Shown: in pieces, positions 7,365-16,463 of the stretch
Numbering within the stretch: position 1 is the stretch's first letter
Layout of the letters: the number at the start of each line of letters is the position of its first letter
From: Acidimicrobiaceae bacterium
GTDB lineage: Bacteria; Actinomycetota; Acidimicrobiia; Acidimicrobiales; Ilumatobacteraceae
Length of the DNA stretch: 64,000 nt
NCBI GenBank assembly: GCA_024641005.1
Contig: JAHEDX010000011.1
Location: forward strand, 1-64,000
Reading direction: 5' to 3'
The notes under the pieces: model-generated
Seen by the model: the letters and a program-made list of their open reading frames with translations, nothing else
Database searches by the model: none
Told to the model about the DNA's origin: nothing
Translations under genes and position numbers: made by a program

Positions 7365-10181
7365 TCAGGTGAAGTAGCCGAATACGTCGACGATCAGGTG
7401 ACCGACCGGGGTCGGCAGGTTCGCGGAGCCGTCCTCCATGCGGAATCGAGCCGACCCGGCATCGACCGCGGTGACGGCGGCACTGGCGCGGATCTCGCCG
7501 GCAAGCGTCCAGTTCAGCGATGAGGTCGATGGCTCGGGCTGGTCCGCGGCCCAGCCACGTAGGTACCCCGGCCGTGCTGCGTCGACAACCGTAACGTTCC
7601 AGACGACGCCGCCGGCGCTGTCGGGAACGGCGACGTGCGGTGCGGATGAGGCGTCGACCACGACGACCTGACGGTCGAGTAACGCTCCGCCGTTGACGCG
7701 CGAGTCGAAAGCGCGGTCTGGCCGGACCGGAACGTATCGACCGGCGGGGCTCAGGGGCGCCGAGGACGAGGTGATATAGCCGATCGCGTCGACGATCACG
7801 TGCGCGCTGCCCGATGCAACGAAGTACCCGGTGACGGCGATCCCACCGGTCCCTACCGGAACGATCGCGGTGTTCGCCACGGAGGCCTGGGCCGTCGTGT
7901 TGACGGTCGACGTCTTGCCGATGACGTCGGTTCGGTCGGCCGGGTAGGCCTGGACCCAGCCAGGGCCGGTTGCGGCGGTGGCGGTGACCGTGACGACGAC
8001 GGCATCGACGAGCCGGGGGTCGACACCCACTGGCATCGGAACCCGACGGATCTCGTTTGCTCTGAGTGGTCCGGCCACAGGGTTCAGCCTGGTGTCGAGC
8101 AGCCGCTGGGATGTCGTCAGTTCGACGAATCTGCCGGCGTCCACGGGGCCGGTCGTCCGCTGAAACCAGCCCAGCACGTCGACGACGACGTGCCCCTCGG
8201 CGATCGAATAGATCGAGATCGTTCCGTCCGAGCCGACCGGGATGATCGCGAAGTTGGCCCGCGTCTGCCCGGCGGTGTCGACGTTGAGATTCGAGTAACC
8301 GCCCAGGGTCGCCCGCAGCGTCGGTAACGCCTGGATGTAGCTGGGACGGTCGGGTTCGACGGTGACGATGTTGACGGCGACGGCGGTGACCCCGGTCGCC
8401 GGCACGCCGGCGACACCGGTTGCGGGCAGATCGAGGATCTCTCCTCGGTACAGCTCGCCGAGCAGCGCAGGTGGGCCGATGGGGCTGGTCGGGCGGGTGT
8501 CGAGCAGGCGCGCCGGCGCGTCCAGGGCCACGAAGCGGGACGGGGTGTCGTCGATGCCTGCCGCAGGTGGTGGCTCCGGCAGGCGGAACTCGCCGAACCC
8601 GTAGACGCTGTCTGGTCCTGCGGAACCCCGGTCGATCGTGAGATGTCGCAGGAGGTCGCCGAGCGCGGCGGGCCTGGCTGCGAGGGACGCATCCGTGAGC
8701 AGCGCTGCGCCACCGGTCACCACTGCTGCGGACGCGCTGGTGCCGGCGAACCTGCCCAGCACCGAGTTGGCGAAGTTCGAGGGCGCTGCGACCCCGGGGG
8801 CGACGCGCCCGTCATTGGTCGGCCCGCGCGAGCTGTAGCCGGCGATCGTGCCCGATGCGGCCGGATCGATCGCACCGACCGACACCACGCCCGGCGACCT
8901 CGCGTCGACCACCGATACCGCTGCCGAGTACTTGGCCTGCGTGAACGACGTCATGCCGGACCCGTAGTCGAGGACCTCGATGATGTCGCCGCTGGTGTCG
9001 CCGCCGCGCCAACGAAGCTCCAGATACAGCGACATGCCGGCGGGAGGACAGCGATCGCCGGTGATGAGCTCGAGCGGTGCAGCACCGGACCGCTGGGGAT
9101 AGGTCGAGCTGTCGACGATCGAACCTGCTGCGGGATTACCCGTCGGGGACTCCCACAGATAGGCGTCGTAATCGGTGCGCTCGATCGCAGGTGTGTCCCA
9201 GTCGTTTGCCCAACGGATACCCCCGAGGGCCACGCAGCCCTTGAATGCGAGATAGGTGTCAGTGCCCGACGGCCCGAAGGCGACCCGGTTGTTCACGATG
9301 CGCACGGGCTGTCGGTAGTACTTGTCGAGGCCGTTGTTCCCGCCCGAGTTGACCCAGAGAATGCCTTTGGAGACTGCATCCGCGACCACGTCGTCGAGCG
9401 GCCCGCGGCCGTCACCGGGGCCGTCGTAACGACTCCCGAGCGATCGGTTGACCACGGTGACACCCTTGCTGACGAACCAGTCGACCAGTGCTCGGTAGTC
9501 GGTGATGGTGGTGGCCTGGCCGAGATATACCTCGACGCCCGGCGCCATGTCGCGAATGGTCTCGACTACGGCGACGCCGTGTTCGTCGCCGCTCTCGACC
9601 ACGCCGTCGAACATCTCGTCGGTGCAGTCCGCGCCACTGTCGAAGCATCGTGCGTTGACTCCGGCGACCGGGGTCGGGCCGTGTTCTGCCGGATTCCAGT
9701 ACCGCGTGACGTCGAAGAAGTCGATGATGCCGACCTTGACGCCGCTGCCGTCGATACCCGCGTCATGCCAGGCGTCTGCATTGGTGACCGTGACCTGTTC
9801 ACCGGTGATCGGCCCGAATCGCGGGTGGTCGTTCGCCGCAGGGTACGACTCGGGCCGCACATCGACGGGCACGGGCTCTCGAACGGCGCCGCCGACGACT
9901 GCGGTGAGAAGGTCCCTGGCATCGACGGGCAGGCTCACGAGGAGCACGTCGGGTGCCTCGCCGAGGATCGTTCCGTCGTGCGCCGACACGACAGCGGAAG
10001 CAGCCGCCAGATCACCTGGGCGATCTCCGACGACCTCGAGCGTCACCATCTCGACCGGCGCTGTGGTCGGCTCGGCGAATGTCGCCGTGCCACCGGAGGC
10101 GAGCACTCCGCAGAGTCCCAAGACGGTAGCGAGGGCGAATTTCGAACGCCGTGCGATGTTCTGGTGGTCGGACGGGCGCAT
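7365..10181 (-). CDS. Secreted subtilisin-like (S8) serine protease with three C-terminal RLLDTR-type repeats
   Basis: 938 aa. An Arg-rich N-terminus and hydrophobic stretch (about 12-36) form a signal peptide. The S8 catalytic triad is visible: D154 (GIIDFF), H201 (DEHGVAVV) and S482 (GTSASAAVV), with an oxyanion Asn in VNSGGNN. After about residue 545 come three tandem domains of about 130 aa, each opening with a (R/A)xxDxR motif (RLLDTR, RLLDTR, RAFDSR) and closing with a VDVLGWF / VDAIGYI / VDVFGYF signature, the last ending at the C-terminus. Such repeats recur in exported actinobacterial proteins, with uncertain function (cell-surface attachment or sorting). Cys pairs (for example CFDSGADC) suit an extracytoplasmic protein. 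CACACT lies 9 nt upstream of ATG. Confidence 0.93.
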   Translation of the reverse strand: MRPSDHQNIARRSKFALATVLGLCGVLASGGTATFAEPTTAPVEMVTLEVVGDRPGDLAAASAVVSAHDGTILGEAPDVLLVSLPVDARDLLTAVVGGAVREPVPVDVRPESYPAANDHPRFGPITGEQVTVTNADAWHDAGIDGSGVKVGIIDFFDVTRYWNPAEHGPTPVAGVNARCFDSGADCTDEMFDGVVESGDEHGVAVVETIRDMAPGVEVYLGQATTITDYRALVDWFVSKGVTVVNRSLGSRYDGPGDGRGPLDDVVADAVSKGILWVNSGGNNGLDKYYRQPVRIVNNRVAFGPSGTDTYLAFKGCVALGGIRWANDWDTPAIERTDYDAYLWESPTGNPAAGSIVDSSTYPQRSGAAPLELITGDRCPPAGMSLYLELRWRGGDTSGDIIEVLDYGSGMTSFTQAKYSAAVSVVDARSPGVVSVGAIDPAASGTIAGYSSRGPTNDGRVAPGVAAPSNFANSVLGRFAGTSASAAVVTGGAALLTDASLAARPAALGDLLRHLTIDRGSAGPDSVYGFGEFRLPEPPPAAGIDDTPSRFVALDAPARLLDTRPTSPIGPPALLGELYRGEILDLPATGVAGVPATGVTAVAVNIVTVEPDRPSYIQALPTLRATLGGYSNLNVDTAGQTRANFAIIPVGSDGTISIYSIAEGHVVVDVLGWFQRTTGPVDAGRFVELTTSQRLLDTRLNPVAGPLRANEIRRVPMPVGVDPRLVDAVVVTVTATAATGPGWVQAYPADRTDVIGKTSTVNTTAQASVANTAIVPVGTGGIAVTGYFVASGSAHVIVDAIGYITSSSAPLSPAGRYVPVRPDRAFDSRVNGGALLDRQVVVVDASSAPHVAVPDSAGGVVWNVTVVDAARPGYLRGWAADQPEPSTSSLNWTLAGEIRASAAVTAVDAGSARFRMEDGSANLPTPVGHLIVDVFGYFT

Positions 10182-10295
10182 GAACGTTCCAGTGTGTCAC
10201 CGATCGAGCGTCGACGCGGTGGCGCGATCTCGATCCATTGCCGGCACTGGCCACTCGTCAGGATCGTTGGTGCGCGCCCACCCGCGTGGTGCTGG

Positions 10296-12278
10296 TCACA
10301 GGCGGTCGGTGAACCAGTCGAGGATGATCTCGGCTCGCATGCGGCGGTGCACCGGTGAGCCCGAACGCGACAGTTCGTGATTCTCTCCCGGGAACCGGTA
10401 AAAGGTGACGTCCCGCTCGAGCAGACGCAGTGTCATCCAGAGTTCTTCGGCTTGGCTGATCGGGCAACGCCAGTCGTCCTCGGAGTGGACGATCAGCATC
10501 GGCACGTCGATGTCGCGGGCGAAGACGACCGGTGACATGCGCATGTACTCGGCTGGGTCCTCCACCGGATCGGGACCGTGCTCGATCCTGAACGCGGTGC
10601 CGATGTCACTCGACCATTCTTCGGTCAACAGGTTGTTCACCGCTCGTTCCGAACAGATCGCCTTGAGCCGGCCACCGTGACGGGCGGCGAGCAGCGTGGC
10701 CATGTAGCCGCCGTAGCTGCCACCCAGCATCCCGACCCGGTCTCGATCGCAGAACTCGTAACGGTCGAGTGCGACGTCGAGCACCGCCAAGACGTCGTCG
10801 AGGTCGACGCTGCCCCAACCCGATCCCGACACCACGGGGTGCTTCGGCCCGAGGATCGAATGTGCCCACGCCGAATGCCTCCCGCTGCCCCCGCGAGGAT
10901 TCGACATCAGCACCACGAACCCGGCGGCCGCCTGCATCTGGGCCTCGTCGAAGAACGTCTCGCCGTACTGGGTGAACGGGCCGCCGTGCACGTTGAGCAG
11001 CACCGGATACCGCTTGGCGGGGTCGAAGCCCGTGGGACGCATGATCCACGCATCGATCTCGTCGGAACCGTCGGTGCACGGCACGGCAAACCGTTCCCAA
11101 CCCAGGAACCCCTTCGACACGTGGGTCAACTGTTCGTCGGTCCCGTCGCGTGTGATCCACAGCTCCGCGGGCCGTACGACCGATGCGCGGGTGGTGGCGA
11201 TGACTGTGGCCGTCGCGTCGAAACCGCTCACGGTGATCGGCCCGTCGGTGAGGCGTTCCGGGTCACGACCGTCGGTGTGCAGCCGGTAGAGATGGGTCTC
11301 GCCGCGGTCCTCGGCGGTTGCGACCAGTGTGCTGTCATCCAGCCACACAGGGGCACGGGGGGTCTCGAACGTTCGGTCGAGACCCTCGCTGATCCAACGT
11401 CGACCGCTGCCGTCGGGGTTCATCACCCCGATCCGGATGTTCTGGGGGTACAGCAGCGCGTCGTCCATACCGCAGAAGGCGATCTGGGTGCCGTCCGGCG
11501 AGACACTGGGCTGGTGGTACAGGCCGGTGTGCTGGGTGAGGGCGCTGATCTCGCCGTCGAGCGACACGAGGTAGAGATCGGTCGCCAGATCACGGTCCCA
11601 GTCGTCATGACGCTGCGCGCTCGTGACGACCCCCGCCGAATCATGCAGCCAGGCGATGCCATGGTGCTGGTGGTCGCCAGGGGTGAGGTTGCGCGGCACA
11701 TCGGTACCGTCGGCGGCAACCACATAGACGTGTTGTGGTCGGTCGAAGATCCAATCCTCACCGTTGAGGCGCGAGAAGAAGCGTTCGACCTTGCGCGGGG
11801 ACTGCCAGCTCACGTCTTTGGCCTGGTATCGCTCGTCCCGAGTCCGGCTGGTGAACGCCAGCCAGCGGCCGTCGGGCGACCAGGCGAGGTCGCCCAGTCC
11901 GTCGGGCATGCTGCACACGGCTCGAATCTGGCCGGGTCCGTCGACCGGCAGGATCCACAAGGTGGAATCCCCCTTCTTCTCGCCGGTCCGGTTGACGTAC
12001 GCGAGCCAGCGGCCGTCGGGCGACCAGACGGGCTGGGCGTCATGTGGGCCGGCTGTGACGGGGACGCCGTCGATCCAGACCCTCGATCTGGTGTCGTTGG
12101 CGTCGAGATCGATCGTCGCCACGACGCATGCGACCTTTTCGCCGTTCGGTGAGAGTTGTGGTGTGCTCGCCGCAGAGCGCAGGTGAAGGAGGTCGCGGGC
12201 GATGTCGCCGTGGACCGACGACCGACCGGGCGTCTCGTTCTGGGGTCCGGTGTCGTGGGGGAAGGCGTTGTCTGGCAC
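10296..12278 (-). CDS. S9-family serine peptidase (acylaminoacyl-peptidase / DPP-like)
   Basis: 660 aa. The N-terminal beta-propeller region has WD/PD40-like repeats (SPDGRWLAY, SPDGRWLAF, SPDGTQIAF). The C-terminal alpha/beta-hydrolase domain has the S9 nucleophile motif GGSYGGYM (Ser about 521), Asp about 602 in HSEDDW and His about 634 in GENHEL. No signal peptide, so it should act on peptides in the cytoplasm. It starts with GTG at 12278; TATCGT ends 6 nt upstream on the coding strand and no SD is present. Divergent from the SDR at 12341 across 62 bp. Confidence 0.93.
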   Translation of the reverse strand: MPDNAFPHDTGPQNETPGRSSVHGDIARDLLHLRSAASTPQLSPNGEKVACVVATIDLDANDTRSRVWIDGVPVTAGPHDAQPVWSPDGRWLAYVNRTGEKKGDSTLWILPVDGPGQIRAVCSMPDGLGDLAWSPDGRWLAFTSRTRDERYQAKDVSWQSPRKVERFFSRLNGEDWIFDRPQHVYVVAADGTDVPRNLTPGDHQHHGIAWLHDSAGVVTSAQRHDDWDRDLATDLYLVSLDGEISALTQHTGLYHQPSVSPDGTQIAFCGMDDALLYPQNIRIGVMNPDGSGRRWISEGLDRTFETPRAPVWLDDSTLVATAEDRGETHLYRLHTDGRDPERLTDGPITVSGFDATATVIATTRASVVRPAELWITRDGTDEQLTHVSKGFLGWERFAVPCTDGSDEIDAWIMRPTGFDPAKRYPVLLNVHGGPFTQYGETFFDEAQMQAAAGFVVLMSNPRGGSGRHSAWAHSILGPKHPVVSGSGWGSVDLDDVLAVLDVALDRYEFCDRDRVGMLGGSYGGYMATLLAARHGGRLKAICSERAVNNLLTEEWSSDIGTAFRIEHGPDPVEDPAEYMRMSPVVFARDIDVPMLIVHSEDDWRCPISQAEELWMTLRLLERDVTFYRFPGENHELSRSGSPVHRRMRAEIILDWFTDRL

Positions 12279-12284
12279 CGGGCG

Positions 12285-12290
12285 ACGATA
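12285..12290 (-). promoter_or_regulatory. -10 hexamer TATCGT for the S9 peptidase gene
   Basis: Ends 6 nt before GTG 12278. The divergent SDR gene has AACACT ending 6 nt before ATG 12341, so two leaderless promoters share this 62-bp gap. Confidence 0.55.
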
Positions 12291-12340
12291 CCCCAGCCCG
12301 TTCGGCCGTCGTCGGTCGATCGAGCTGCAACACTGCGATC

Positions 12341-13096
12341 ATGTCGCACAACAGGCCTGTCATGTTGATCACCGGTGGAAGCCGAGGGATCGGCGCCGCG
12401 ACCGCGGTGCTGGCTGCACGGCGCGGGTACGACGTGGCGATCACGTATCTGAGCAACGAAGACGGCGCGTCGGACGTGGTGGCGGCATGCGAAGCGAACG
12501 GCGCCGGCGCCGTAGCGATTCGAGCTGACGTGGCGATCGAGTCCGATGTTGTCGAGATGTTCGACCGGACGGCCCGGGAACTCGGTCCGATTCGTGCGTT
12601 CGTCAACAACGCCGGGACCCTGCACCGAGCCGCACGGCTCGATCAATTCGAACTCGAGCGGCTGCAAGAGGTCGTTTCCGTCAACGTCATCGGTGCGTTC
12701 CTGGCGGCCCGTGAGGCGGTGCGCCACATGTCGACGATCCACGGTGGCGTCGGGGGAGCGATCGTCAACGTGTCGTCGGCAGCCTCTTACCTGGGAAGTC
12801 CGAACGAGTTCATCGACTATGCAGCGACAAAGGGTGCGCTCGACACGATGACGATCGGCCTCGCGAAAGAGGTGGCCACAGAGGGCATCCGCGTCAATGC
12901 TGTCCGCCCGGGCCTGATCTACACCGACATCCACGCGTTGTCGGGTATCGAGGGCCGTGTCGACAAGCTCGCACCCAACGTGCCGATGCAGCGGGGTGGC
13001 AGCGCTTCCGAGGTGGCGGAGGTGATCTTGTGGCTCGCCTCGACCGAGGCGAGCTATGTGACCGGCACGCTCGTCAATTGCACCGGTGGCCGCTGA
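12341..13096 (+). CDS. Short-chain dehydrogenase/reductase (classical SDR)
   Basis: 251 aa from ATG 12341; the ORF track runs on to 12128 through the neighbouring promoter. NAD(P)-binding GGSRGIGAA near the N-terminus, NNAG, and a catalytic Ser followed by YAATK. The C-terminus ends with the FabG-like sequence VTGTLVNCTGGR. It resembles FabG-type 3-oxoacyl reductases and glucose-dehydrogenase-like SDRs; the substrate cannot be assigned. Single-gene unit, convergent with the small ORF at 13119. Confidence 0.85.
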   Translation: MSHNRPVMLITGGSRGIGAATAVLAARRGYDVAITYLSNEDGASDVVAACEANGAGAVAIRADVAIESDVVEMFDRTARELGPIRAFVNNAGTLHRAARLDQFELERLQEVVSVNVIGAFLAAREAVRHMSTIHGGVGGAIVNVSSAASYLGSPNEFIDYAATKGALDTMTIGLAKEVATEGIRVNAVRPGLIYTDIHALSGIEGRVDKLAPNVPMQRGGSASEVAEVILWLASTEASYVTGTLVNCTGGR

Positions 13097-13118
13097 TCGA
13101 ACCCGTGCGACCCGCTCG

Positions 13119-13397
13119 TCAGTCCGACAGGTCGTCGAACAGCTCGAGCTGCTCCCAGGTGACGGCGACATCGCTGACGGTCTTCCATGCGAGGCGGCCT
13201 CGGCTCGCCGGTCGGCGAACCTGCACCCGTTCGGGACGCAACGATCGTGCGGCACCGTCCGGATCGTGGAACGTGATGCTGCCGTCGGCCTCGACACGGG
13301 CCACCTTGCCGACCAGCCAGCGGCCACCCTCGTTGCGCCGAAAGCGGATCGGTTCGCCGAGGTGCAGGCCCACCGCCTTGAGGGTGCGTTCAGGCAT
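13119..13397 (-). CDS. Small hypothetical protein (92 aa)
   Basis: Not recognised. Strongly basic (many Arg) with an acidic tail (LELFDDLSD). The middle, with alternating hydrophobic and charged residues (GRWLVGKVARVEADGSITF), suggests a small beta-barrel like an SH3 or KOW fold, so nucleic-acid contact is possible. It lies 38 bp downstream of the SDR at 13436 on the same strand and may be co-transcribed. No TANNNT hexamer was seen at its own start. Confidence 0.6.
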   Translation of the reverse strand: MPERTLKAVGLHLGEPIRFRRNEGGRWLVGKVARVEADGSITFHDPDGAARSLRPERVQVRRPASRGRLAWKTVSDVAVTWEQLELFDDLSD

Positions 13398-13435
13398 CGC
13401 TGCCCCTGGTGACGTCTCCCGATTCGAGCACTCGT

Positions 13436-14215
13436 TCAGACACCCAGCACGCGGCGTTGGAGCTTGCGCATGCCGGCCAGCCAGCGTGGCAGGTCGGTTG
13501 CCTTGAGCTGCATGTAGCCGGCGACCTCTGGGTGCGGCAGGATCAGGAAGCGTTCATCCACGATCGCGTCGTGGACGATGTCGGCGACCGTCTCGGGCTC
13601 GAGCACCACTCCGACCGATTTCACGACATCGCCGCCGTCGCCCAGATCGTCGCCGCTGTTGAGCATGTTGGTGTTGACGCCCTGCGGGCACAGGCAACTG
13701 ACCCTCAGCCCTCGCTCCCCGTAGGTGATGCTGAGCCACTCGGCGAAGGCGACCGCTGCATGCTTGGTGACGCTGTAGGGGGCCGAGCCGATCTGTGCCA
13801 ACACCCCTGCGGCCGAGGCCGTCGAGCAGAAGTAGCCCTCGCCGCGCGCGAGCCATTCCGGCAGCAACCGTCGCGCTGCCCAGCGATGAGCGTGGATGTT
13901 GACGTCGAAGGAGACCTCCCACAACCCCTCCTCGTCCATCGGGTCGCTGCCCAAGGCGACGCCGGCATTGGCGAAATAGAGGTCGACTGGTCCGAACTCG
14001 GCCTCCGCTGCATCGATCAAAGCAATGATGCTCCGCTCACTGCGCATGTCGGCGTCGATCGCGATCGAGCCCGGAAGTTCAGCAGCGATCGTCTCTGCGC
14101 CGGCAAGGTCGCTCAACACGACTCGTGCGCCGGCGGCATGGAAGCGGCGGGCGAGGGCCGACCCGATGCCTCCGGCCGCGCCGGTCACCACGATGTGTCG
14201 TCCTGAGAGGTCCAT
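13436..14215 (-). CDS. Short-chain dehydrogenase/reductase
   Basis: 259 aa. TGAAGGIGSA cofactor loop, an acidic residue after beta-2 (LSDLAG) favouring NAD, ANAG, and catalytic YSVTK. The longer C-terminal part (PHPEVAGYMQLKATDLPRWLAGMRKLQRR) is typical of the uncharacterised SDR group often found with acyl-CoA genes. The start is set by TACGAT ending 7 nt before the ATG. Divergent from the 66-aa ORF at 14270. Confidence 0.87.
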   Translation of the reverse strand: MDLSGRHIVVTGAAGGIGSALARRFHAAGARVVLSDLAGAETIAAELPGSIAIDADMRSERSIIALIDAAEAEFGPVDLYFANAGVALGSDPMDEEGLWEVSFDVNIHAHRWAARRLLPEWLARGEGYFCSTASAAGVLAQIGSAPYSVTKHAAVAFAEWLSITYGERGLRVSCLCPQGVNTNMLNSGDDLGDGGDVVKSVGVVLEPETVADIVHDAIVDERFLILPHPEVAGYMQLKATDLPRWLAGMRKLQRRVLGV

Positions 14216-14222
14216 GTTTCAC

Positions 14223-14228
14223 ATCGTA
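14223..14228 (-). promoter_or_regulatory. -10 hexamer TACGAT for the SDR at 13436-14215
   Basis: Seven-nt gap to ATG 14215, no SD. Faces the divergent hexamer at 14257-14262. Confidence 0.55.
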
Positions 14229-14256
14229 GGTGCGCGCGCGATCACCAAAAGAGAGA

Positions 14257-14262
14257 TACCGT
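14257..14262 (+). promoter_or_regulatory. -10 hexamer TACCGT for the 66-aa ORF
   Basis: Seven-nt gap to GTG 14270. It overlaps the ORF-track GTG at 14261, which argues that 14270 is the true start. Confidence 0.55.
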
Positions 14263-14269
14263 GGTTGAC

Positions 14270-14470
14270 GTGACTGATCAGCAGATCGCCGACACCCAGA
14301 TCCTCGAGCCCGAGCTGGTGCTCCGGGCCGATCGCGAGGCCGTCGTGTCCGAAGCTGTGTCGATCATCGACGGCGCGCTCGCGAAGATGATGCAGCGCGA
14401 GTTGGTTTCGTCGGGCGAGGTCGCTGACCTGCTGCTCGATGTGCGAACCCTGCTCACGGCCAAGCACTGA
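14270..14470 (+). CDS. Small conserved-looking hypothetical protein (66 aa)
   Basis: 66 aa from GTG 14270, opening VTDQQIAD. Predicted mostly helical and acidic, with the core ILEPELVLRADREAVVSEAVSIIDGALAKMMQRELVSSGEVADLLLDVRTLL split into two amphipathic helices. No membrane segment or known motif. A clear promoter hexamer and good codon structure argue it is real. Divergent from an SDR and convergent with the WS/DGAT gene; function unknown. Confidence 0.6.
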   Translation: MTDQQIADTQILEPELVLRADREAVVSEAVSIIDGALAKMMQRELVSSGEVADLLLDVRTLLTAKH

Positions 14471-14492
14471 GCCCGTCGGCGTCGCCACGACG

Positions 14493-15875
14493 TCACGATC
14501 TGGCCAACTCGACGAAGGCCCGATGTAGGCACGCCGTCAATCGATCGGGCTCGGTGACCGCCGCCGTGTCGATGTTGATGCCCATGTCGAGCCGACCGCG
14601 ATACGACAACAGCGTCAGGTTGAACGCGGTTCCGATCACAGGTCCGATCGGGTAGATCTGGATCACCTCGGCACCTGCGGTGAACAGCGGAAACGGTGCC
14701 CCCTTGACGTTGGACGTTGCGAAGTCGATGGTGCGTGCCTGTTGCTGGGCCAGCCGTGTGATCACCGAACCCGGCAGCACGGAGGTCACCGTCGCGAGTG
14801 TCTCGAGCGCAGCCGACTTGTTGGCCTCACGTGCCATGAGCGCTGCCTCGCGGATGGCCTCGAAGCGTTCGGAGATGGGCATCGTGCGAGTGGGCACCAG
14901 GATTCGGGCCATCGAGAACGCGTTGCTGCCCGAGTCGTCGCTGCGGGTCGATATCGCCATCGTGGCGCGCAGTGACTCGACAGGTGCACCCATCTCGCTG
15001 TGGTACTCGGCCGCTGCGTGCGCTGCGGCTGTCACGAAGGCCGTGTTGAGGGTGCCGCCGAGTCGCTCGGCGGCACGTTTGGTCTCGTCGAGTGGTGCGC
15101 TCGCGACCTCGAGGTGGCGATGCAACGAACGCTGGGTCCACAGCGGTGACCGCGCCGGCAAGGTGTCGGAGAGTTCGGCCACGACACCTCGCAGCGTCCT
15201 GGTGGCACTGCTGGTCGCGTCGGGGATGCCCGTCGGGTCGGCGAGGAGGCCTCGTACCTGCTTGGCGATCCCGATCGGGAGACGCATCGATCCGGCGATG
15301 ACCTCGGCGATGGTGTCGGCCGTGGTGAGCGGGCGAGCTTGTTGCCGATCGGTCGGCACCGCCGGCTCGGCGGGCACGGGCTCGGGAGCGTCGCGCTCGA
15401 GATCATAGAACTGCATCGAGAGCTCGACCCCGCGCTCGCCATCGGTGATGGTGTGGTGCATCTTCTGAAGGATTGCGGCCTTGCCGCCGCGCATCCCCTC
15501 GACCACGACGAACTGCCACAACGGACGTGCCCGATCGAGCGGGTCGGCGACGAACTGTGCCGCCAGGTCGAGCACCTGGCGCAGCGTGCCGGGTCGTGGA
15601 CAGGCGATACGTCGCACGTGCCGATCGATGTCGAAATCTGGATCGTCGTCCCACACCGGTGGCGCCAACCCTCCCGGGCTGGTCACGACGCGTTGACGCA
15701 ATCGGGGCACCGCCGTCACGACGTAGTCCATGCGGCGTCGGAAGCTCTCGAAGTCCGGTGCCCGGTCGAGCAGTGTGACCGTCCCGAACGTGGACGACAG
15801 GTGTGGGTCTTGCTCGAGCCTCCACATCAAGCCCTCGGCGTCACTCATCGCGCGATCGAACCGGAACTCGCTCAT
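14493..15875 (-). CDS. Wax ester synthase / acyl-CoA:diacylglycerol acyltransferase (WS/DGAT)
   Basis: 460 aa from ATG 15875. The HHxxxDG active-site motif is present (HHTITDGERG, about residue 137), with the family's C-terminal NVKG and SYRG-like strands. Bacterial members make wax esters or triacylglycerol at the inner membrane from acyl-CoA and a fatty alcohol or diacylglycerol. The surrounding SDR, acyl-CoA dehydrogenase and acyl-CoA synthetase genes fit storage-lipid turnover. TAGTGT ends 7 nt upstream and overlaps a GGAGG, so both leaderless and SD-led initiation are possible. Confidence 0.9.
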   Translation of the reverse strand: MSEFRFDRAMSDAEGLMWRLEQDPHLSSTFGTVTLLDRAPDFESFRRRMDYVVTAVPRLRQRVVTSPGGLAPPVWDDDPDFDIDRHVRRIACPRPGTLRQVLDLAAQFVADPLDRARPLWQFVVVEGMRGGKAAILQKMHHTITDGERGVELSMQFYDLERDAPEPVPAEPAVPTDRQQARPLTTADTIAEVIAGSMRLPIGIAKQVRGLLADPTGIPDATSSATRTLRGVVAELSDTLPARSPLWTQRSLHRHLEVASAPLDETKRAAERLGGTLNTAFVTAAAHAAAEYHSEMGAPVESLRATMAISTRSDDSGSNAFSMARILVPTRTMPISERFEAIREAALMAREANKSAALETLATVTSVLPGSVITRLAQQQARTIDFATSNVKGAPFPLFTAGAEVIQIYPIGPVIGTAFNLTLLSYRGRLDMGINIDTAAVTEPDRLTACLHRAFVELARS

Positions 15876-15882
15876 GGCCTCC

Positions 15883-15888
15883 ACACTA
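15883..15888 (-). promoter_or_regulatory. -10 hexamer TAGTGT for the WS/DGAT gene
   Basis: Seven-nt gap to ATG 15875. The gap itself is GGAGGCC, which would be lost as an SD if transcription starts at the A of ATG. Confidence 0.5.
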
Positions 15889-15905
15889 CGGCTGGATCAG
15901 CGGTG

Positions 15906-16463
15906 TCATCCCAGGCCGAGTCGACGGAAGATGCGCCGAGCCAGCAGGCCCATCGCTGCGCCGACCATCACTCCACCGACGACATCGGAGGCGTGGTGAA
16001 TCCGTACATACGGTCTGCTGGTGGCAATCGTGGCCGCCAACGTGCCCCACACCGGCAACGATCGCTTGCCGTCCCAGCCAACGAGGGTCACAGCAGCAAA
16101 TGCGGCAGCCGAGGCGTGGCCGCTCGGGAACGACGACGTCTGGGGGGTGCGGATGTCGAAGCGGTCGTCGCCGGTGGCGGTGGGTCGGGCACGCCGGAAC
16201 AGACGTTTGAGCCCCTGGTTCACGATCAGACTCTCGAGCCCGATGCCGATCGCCAGGGCAAGCACCTGGTCGGGACGCCGCTTCACCGACCCACGAATCA
16301 GGCTGCACAGATGCCAGATCACGCTGAACTCTCCGGCATGGGTTGCGGCTGTCATGACGCGGTCGATACGCGGATCACCTCGGACCTGCTCGAGCATCGC
16401 GTCGACCGCGTCGTCGAACGCGACGATCCGGGCGCCGAACCGACCGCTGCCGGTACCACTCAC
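15906..16463 (-). CDS. PAP2-superfamily membrane phosphatase
   Basis: 185 aa. All three PAP2 motifs are present: KRLFRRARP, PSGHAS and SRPYVRIHHASD. Hydrophobic segments flank them, so it is probably a membrane lipid-phosphate phosphatase (phosphatidate, phosphatidylglycerol phosphate or undecaprenyl diphosphate type). I place the start at GTG 16463, giving a 4-nt GTGA overlap with the upstream nuclease gene, instead of the ORF-track start at 16541, which would overlap by 82 bp. Translation is probably coupled to the nuclease gene. Confidence 0.87.
   Translation of the reverse strand: MSGTGSGRFGARIVAFDDAVDAMLEQVRGDPRIDRVMTAATHAGEFSVIWHLCSLIRGSVKRRPDQVLALAIGIGLESLIVNQGLKRLFRRARPTATGDDRFDIRTPQTSSFPSGHASAAAFAAVTLVGWDGKRSLPVWGTLAATIATSRPYVRIHHASDVVGGVMVGAAMGLLARRIFRRLGLG

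Noticed and set aside
8643-10358. 571-aa plus-strand ORF
   Set aside because: Opposite the subtilase gene, which has a complete catalytic triad; low-complexity composition.
13840-14215. Riboswitch or attenuator upstream of SDR genes
   Set aside because: The -10 lies 7 nt before the start codon, leaving no leader to fold.
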